A stretch of DNA of 9,689 nt from Planctomycetes bacterium UBA1135 (GTDB taxonomy: Bacteria > Planctomycetota > UBA1135). A model generated the notes under the pieces. It made no database searches and was not told the DNA's origin. It worked only from the letters and a program-made list of their open reading frames with translations. The stretch lies in contig DCAK01000039.1 in the NCBI GenBank assembly GCA_002311925.1, positions 16,375-26,063 on the forward strand, given 5' to 3'. Positions 6,810-9,689 of this stretch are shown here, piece by piece. Made by a program: the position numbers and the translations under genes. Every line of letters begins with the position of its first letter. Positions within the stretch are counted from its first letter, which is position 1.

Positions 6810-7513
6810 CTCCCTTCCCCCCCCTGTAACTCCTCCAGAGCCGCCTCCGCTTCCCGGTGAACTCCGTCCAGGCATTCCTTCAGACGCCGGGCCTGGGCCA
6901 GGCGAATCTCCGGGTCGCGAACGCCTTCCCTCTCCACCTCCATGGGCTCGGAGTAGGAGACGACGACGCGGGCGAAGGGCTTGGGAAGGACCATCCGGTC
7001 CCAGGACCCCGCCCTCCAAACCCTGCTTGCGGCGAACCCCATGGCGACCAGTCGCCGCCCCGTCACTCCGGCAAGGTAGACCGCTCCCGGGGCGACCTCA
7101 TGGGCGGGCCCCTTGGGGCCGTCCGGAGTGATGACGGGATTCCAATCCGGAGGAATGCGAAGGAGCTGGCGGACCGCCGTGGCCCCTCCCTCCTTGGGCG
7201 ACCCCCTCGCGGGGCGGAATCCGAACCTCTCGGCGACGCGGGAAACCAGTTCTCCGTCGTGGTGGCGGCTGATCATGACGCTGAACCTGCAGCCATCATG
7301 ACCGGTCACCGCCAACGGAATGCTCTCGTGCCATAAAGCGAAAATGGGTCGACTTCCTCCGGGACCTGCCTCCACCCTTCTTTCGGGGTGCAGCCTTTCA
7401 AGGCGCCAAGACCAGCAAAGGAGGCGGAGAAGGGGGGGGCCCACATGCGCCGCCAACCACCATCCGACCAGACGACGGATGCGCTTTTTCAGGGGGAGAG
7501 CGGAGGCTGCCAA
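6806..7513 (-). CDS. DUF374 lysophospholipid/lipid A acyltransferase (LpxJ-type)
   Basis: Membrane-associated acyltransferase of the LPLAT superfamily, 235 aa. After a basic N-terminus (LKKRIRR) and a hydrophobic stretch (15-35) come the DUF374 blocks in order: FALWHESIPL (58-67), MISRHHDGELV (80-90), RGSPKEGG (103-110), VITPDGPKGPAHEVAPG (127-143), and SWDRMVLPKPFARVVV (170-185). LpxJ of Helicobacter and Campylobacter, a lipid A late acyltransferase, belongs to DUF374, so lipid A acylation is a reasonable guess in a window with Kdo and LPS transport genes; phospholipid acylation is the alternative. The start is TTG at 7513, two to four bases after the peptidase stop; the basic residues just after it fit the family N-terminus, but a later start cannot be excluded. 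Runs of eight C (coding strand, 7439-7432) and eight G (6824-6817) lie inside it. Confidence 0.87.
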   Translation of the reverse strand: MAASALPLKKRIRRLVGWWLAAHVGPPLLRLLCWSWRLERLHPERRVEAGPGGSRPIFALWHESIPLAVTGHDGCRFSVMISRHHDGELVSRVAERFGFRPARGSPKEGGATAVRQLLRIPPDWNPVITPDGPKGPAHEVAPGAVYLAGVTGRRLVAMGFAASRVWRAGSWDRMVLPKPFARVVVSYSEPMEVEREGVRDPEIRLAQARRLKECLDGVHREAEAALEELQGGEGR

Positions 7514-7516
7514 AGC

Positions 7517-8512
7517 TCAGCGGCCGCCATCTTCCTCCCGCTGAATCCACGCGTCGAGAGCATCTCCAAAATCCTCCGCGTTTTTCTCCGGGCCAGCCTC
7601 CGCCTCCAGCGCCTCGCTTTCCTCCCACTTGAGTTCGAATCGCATCCTTTTTTTCTTGCGGAGGTGGAAGAGCCAGGGAAAGGAGAGGGCGAGGGCGAGA
7701 AAAATCAGAGTCAGGAATTCAGGGGCGATTTCTCCGGCGAGAGCATGGGCGGAAGCCAGGTCGGCTCGCAGGTCTTTTTCATGGGTCACCACGCTGAGCC
7801 CGGTGAGGGCCACCAAGGCCTGGTCGAGGGAGTCTCCTTCGGCCACTCGCCGGAGAATCTTCGCCGTCAAATCTTGGCCATGGAGACGGTGAAGGCGCTC
7901 CACCATGGCATGGCCCAGCGCGTAACCTTCCGCGGCATGGTCGGCCTCGCGCCCGAAATCCTCCCGAAATTCAGCCAGGGGGGAAAGGGAACCGGTAAAT
8001 GCGCGCCATGGAAGAGAAACCCCCACCCGGCCGAGGTAGAGGTCGCCCGCAAAATGCTCCGCACACCCTTCGTGAAACCAGGCGGGAAGCCTTTCGAAGG
8101 TTTCCTTGCCCAGGCTCCCCATGGCCAGGTGAACCAGCTCGTGACGCAGAGTCACCCGAAGTCGGTCCATCCCTCCGGCAATTTCTGTGGCCAGCCAGAC
8201 ATCTCCCGTTCCTGGAAAGGTCACCGCCGCCGACCATTCAGGCGGTTTCGAATCCAGGGCTTGGATGATTCCCTGACGGTCCGTCACCCAGTGGAGGGTC
8301 CCCCGGGGAGATTCGGGGATGCCGAGCCATTGGCAGACTTCTTCCAGAATGGCCTCCGCCTCGGGGGCGAGGCGAGCGCCCAAATCCTCAAGACCCGGCG
8401 GGGCTTCCCAGGAAAGGGCGGCCTCCGGTTCTTGGACAGGCCCGGCGAAGAGGACCAGCCCCGGAAGGAGGTCAGTCCAGCTCGACGTCGTCCCCTCCCC
8501 CCTCGAGGCCAT
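7517..8512 (-). CDS. Membrane-anchored gluzincin metallopeptidase (peptidase MA-like)
   Basis: Putative zinc peptidase, 331 aa, substrate unknown. A weak N-terminal signal (LLPGLVLFAGPV, 15-26) is followed by an extracytoplasmic domain with the zinc site RHELVHLAMG (123-132; H124, E125, H128) and LPAWFHEGCAEHFAGD (142-157; E148 as probable third ligand), as in Peptidase_MA-type families. A membrane helix at about 264-284 is followed by RKKKR (285-289), so the C-terminal tail of about 45 acidic residues should be cytoplasmic and the catalytic domain outside. Start: ATG at 8512 is the only usual start near the signal; it overlaps the preceding gene by 41 bases and lacks a clear Shine-Dalgarno site, so a non-canonical start closer to 8470 is possible. 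The frame stays open to 8860, but that part is a shadow of the neighbouring gene. It is followed at once by the acyltransferase. Confidence 0.75.
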   Translation of the reverse strand: MASRGEGTTSSWTDLLPGLVLFAGPVQEPEAALSWEAPPGLEDLGARLAPEAEAILEEVCQWLGIPESPRGTLHWVTDRQGIIQALDSKPPEWSAAVTFPGTGDVWLATEIAGGMDRLRVTLRHELVHLAMGSLGKETFERLPAWFHEGCAEHFAGDLYLGRVGVSLPWRAFTGSLSPLAEFREDFGREADHAAEGYALGHAMVERLHRLHGQDLTAKILRRVAEGDSLDQALVALTGLSVVTHEKDLRADLASAHALAGEIAPEFLTLIFLALALSFPWLFHLRKKKRMRFELKWEESEALEAEAGPEKNAEDFGDALDAWIQREEDGGR

Positions 8513-9689
8513 TGGGGCCCATTGAGAAGAGCGTGTAATCCCCGTCACCGACCTTGAACACGAATGGGTTGCCCCAGGGGTCGAGCCGAATTCCTTTTTC
8601 CGGGTCGGCGAGAAAGGCGGCGGGGTCGTCTTCGGAGACCAGCTCGGCCAGGGAAGAGGGAAGGGATTCCCGGGTGACTTCATAGACGAGAATGCCCGTT
8701 TGCAACCGGGCCAACTCAGCCAAAGCGGCGGACCGCTCGGCGGAAGCATTGGGGGCCGCGGGGCTCTCGCCGTGTTCGCTGGAGTGTCCGTTTTCGTCCG
8801 GCTCAACCTCACCCAGGAATCCTTTCGCCAGCAAAAGTCCTCCCAATCCAAGAGCCGCAATGCCGGGAATCGCTTCGCCTACACCAAGACTTCCAATCGA
8901 CCGGGCGTGAATGTTCCCATCCTCCATCCAGGTCCACGACCAGCTCGGTCGGATATTTCGGACGATGGGCTCCGGGCCTGGAATCTTGCCGATGAGGGCT
9001 CCCAAGGCGGGGTCTGCGTCCTTCATTTGCCCGGTGGCCAGTCCGGTGAGGGCCTTGATCATCCCGATTCCCGAGCGAAGGCCCGGGCGGGGATCGCTCC
9101 AGGACAGAGCGGTCGAGGTGGCGGGGGCGGCATCAAGGAAAGAAGAAGCCTCTGGGTTTTCCCGGATGTTTTTCTTGGGCTCCCTCAGCCCGGAACGGAG
9201 GGCAGCTCGGACCCCGCCGACTCCCATGGACCCGACCAACCAACCATCCTCAGTGATACCAAAGGAGGGCTGGAATTGGGCAAGCAAGCCCGAGGCGAAA
9301 AGCTGGATTTCCGCCGGAAGGATGTCGCCCGAAATCTTGAATAGGTAGTACTGGGGGCCCTCCTTCACGATGGTGTCACCGTCCTTGTCCTTGGCTCTCA
9401 CCTTCATCCGTTTCGAGGAAAGTGTGACGGGAAAGTCTTCCTCCTTGAGCAGCTCGGCAAGCGGGGGCAGGAGTTCCTGGAAAAGTTCTCGCAGGGGAGC
9501 AGGGTCGAGGAGCTCCATCCAGGTCACGCCCCCGCCGCCGCCACCCATCAGGTTGCCGCTGGACTTGGACCAGGAGAAGGTCTGGTTCCCGAAGGAGGCC
9601 GCAGCGGCATCGAGGTCCCCGCGACGATTCCCAAAAACCCATTCGTGGACAGCTGGACCGCCTTCGGCCAAAGCGGACTCGAAGGTGGT
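8472..9689 (-). CDS. Envelope protein with mid-chain membrane helix and C-terminal GspG-type pseudopilin domain, 5'-truncated
   Basis: First gene of the leftward operon in view. The frame is open through the window edge (TTFESALAEGG at the edge), so the N-terminus is missing; the TTG at 9671 is unlikely to be the true start. Numbering from that TTG: residues 1-262 are a domain I do not recognise with certainty, with repeated 'GWLVGSMGVGGVRAAL' and 'SWSDPRPGLRSGIGMIKAL' elements reminiscent of DUF3352-like proteins. Residues 265-287 (EAIPGIAALGLGGLLLAKGF) are a pilin-like hydrophobic segment. Residues 288-312 are a polar linker. Residues 313-399 match the C-terminal part of type II secretion major pseudopilin GspG: helix ALAELARLQTGILVYEVTRE, LPSSLAELV, LDPWGNPFVFK, YTLFSMGPNGLEGGGDDVE. 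The last block is the calcium-binding loop, with N for the usual first Asp and the DD pair kept. Function unknown; a surface or secretion-linked role is inferred. Confidence 0.65.
   Translation of the reverse strand, partial: TTFESALAEGGPAVHEWVFGNRRGDLDAAAASFGNQTFSWSKSSGNLMGGGGGGVTWMELLDPAPLRELFQELLPPLAELLKEEDFPVTLSSKRMKVRAKDKDGDTIVKEGPQYYLFKISGDILPAEIQLFASGLLAQFQPSFGITEDGWLVGSMGVGGVRAALRSGLREPKKNIRENPEASSFLDAAPATSTALSWSDPRPGLRSGIGMIKALTGLATGQMKDADPALGALIGKIPGPEPIVRNIRPSWSWTWMEDGNIHARSIGSLGVGEAIPGIAALGLGGLLLAKGFLGEVEPDENGHSSEHGESPAAPNASAERSAALAELARLQTGILVYEVTRESLPSSLAELVSEDDPAAFLADPEKGIRLDPWGNPFVFKVGDGDYTLFSMGPNGLEGGGDDVELD

Noticed and set aside
6810..7019. N-terminal extension of rnhC to 7019
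   Set aside because: The extra stretch overlaps the acyltransferase and is Gly/Arg/Pro-rich without RNase HIII similarity; the GTG at 6809 has a ribosome-binding region and a GTGA junction.
7388..8557. 389-aa plus-strand open frame opposite the peptidase and acyltransferase
   Set aside because: It lies antisense to two recognisable genes, has low-complexity Pro/Arg/Gly-rich composition and no family motif; long antisense frames are expected at this GC content.
8513..8860. N-terminal extension of the peptidase to 8860
   Set aside because: It overlaps the conserved GspG-like domain of the preceding gene, and no signal sequence would then lie near the N-terminus.
1..9689. CRISPR arrays, tRNA/rRNA genes, insertion sequences, long direct repeats
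   Set aside because: No regularly spaced repeats, clover-leaf sequences, transposase motifs or terminal inverted repeats were seen; coding genes fill nearly all of the window.

Overview
The window is GC-rich and almost entirely coding. It looks like the chromosome of a Gram-negative-type (diderm) bacterium, because the left half carries Kdo synthesis and LPS transport genes. The combination of an RNase HIII, a very long LptC/LptA-like protein, a divergent LptD, a DUF374 acyltransferase and a mid-protein pseudopilin-type segment suggests a non-proteobacterial lineage. Planctomycetota or another PVC-related phylum is a guess from style, not a demonstrated placement. No mobile element, tRNA, rRNA, CRISPR array or phage gene was seen.

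Layout: two operons converge on a single non-coding gap of about 160 bp (5264-5424). The rightward operon (1-5263) is kdsC (5' end cut by the window edge), a 736-aa LptC/LptA-like jellyroll protein, lptD and tatA. All three junctions are 4-base start/stop overlaps (ATGA, TTGA, ATGA), so translation is probably coupled. The leftward operon (9689 down to 5425) is a 5'-truncated surface or pilin-like protein ending in a GspG-type domain, a membrane-anchored HExxH peptidase, a DUF374 (LpxJ-type) acyltransferase, rnhC and moaB. Its junctions are also overlapping or nearly abutting, two of them GTGA overlaps. Promoters for both operons must lie outside the window.

How the genes fit together: kdsC makes Kdo for the LPS inner core. 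The 736-aa protein and LptD would carry LPS across the periplasm and insert it in the outer membrane. The DUF374 enzyme of the opposite operon may acylate lipid A, so four of nine genes plausibly serve the outer membrane. TatA (protein export), RNase HIII (RNA/DNA hybrid removal) and MoaB (molybdopterin adenylylation) are housekeeping genes with no obvious link to LPS.

The most unusual feature is the convergent gap. It holds five DnaA-box-like 9-mers (core TCCAC) within 120 bp next to an AT-rich stretch, in sequence otherwise poor in such motifs. It could be a replication origin or another DnaA-binding locus. Other points of interest are the very long one-chain Lpt protein, a cysteine pair in LptD placed like the E. 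coli disulfide cysteines, the pilin-like fusion protein, and 7-8-base homopolymer tracts concentrated in envelope genes.
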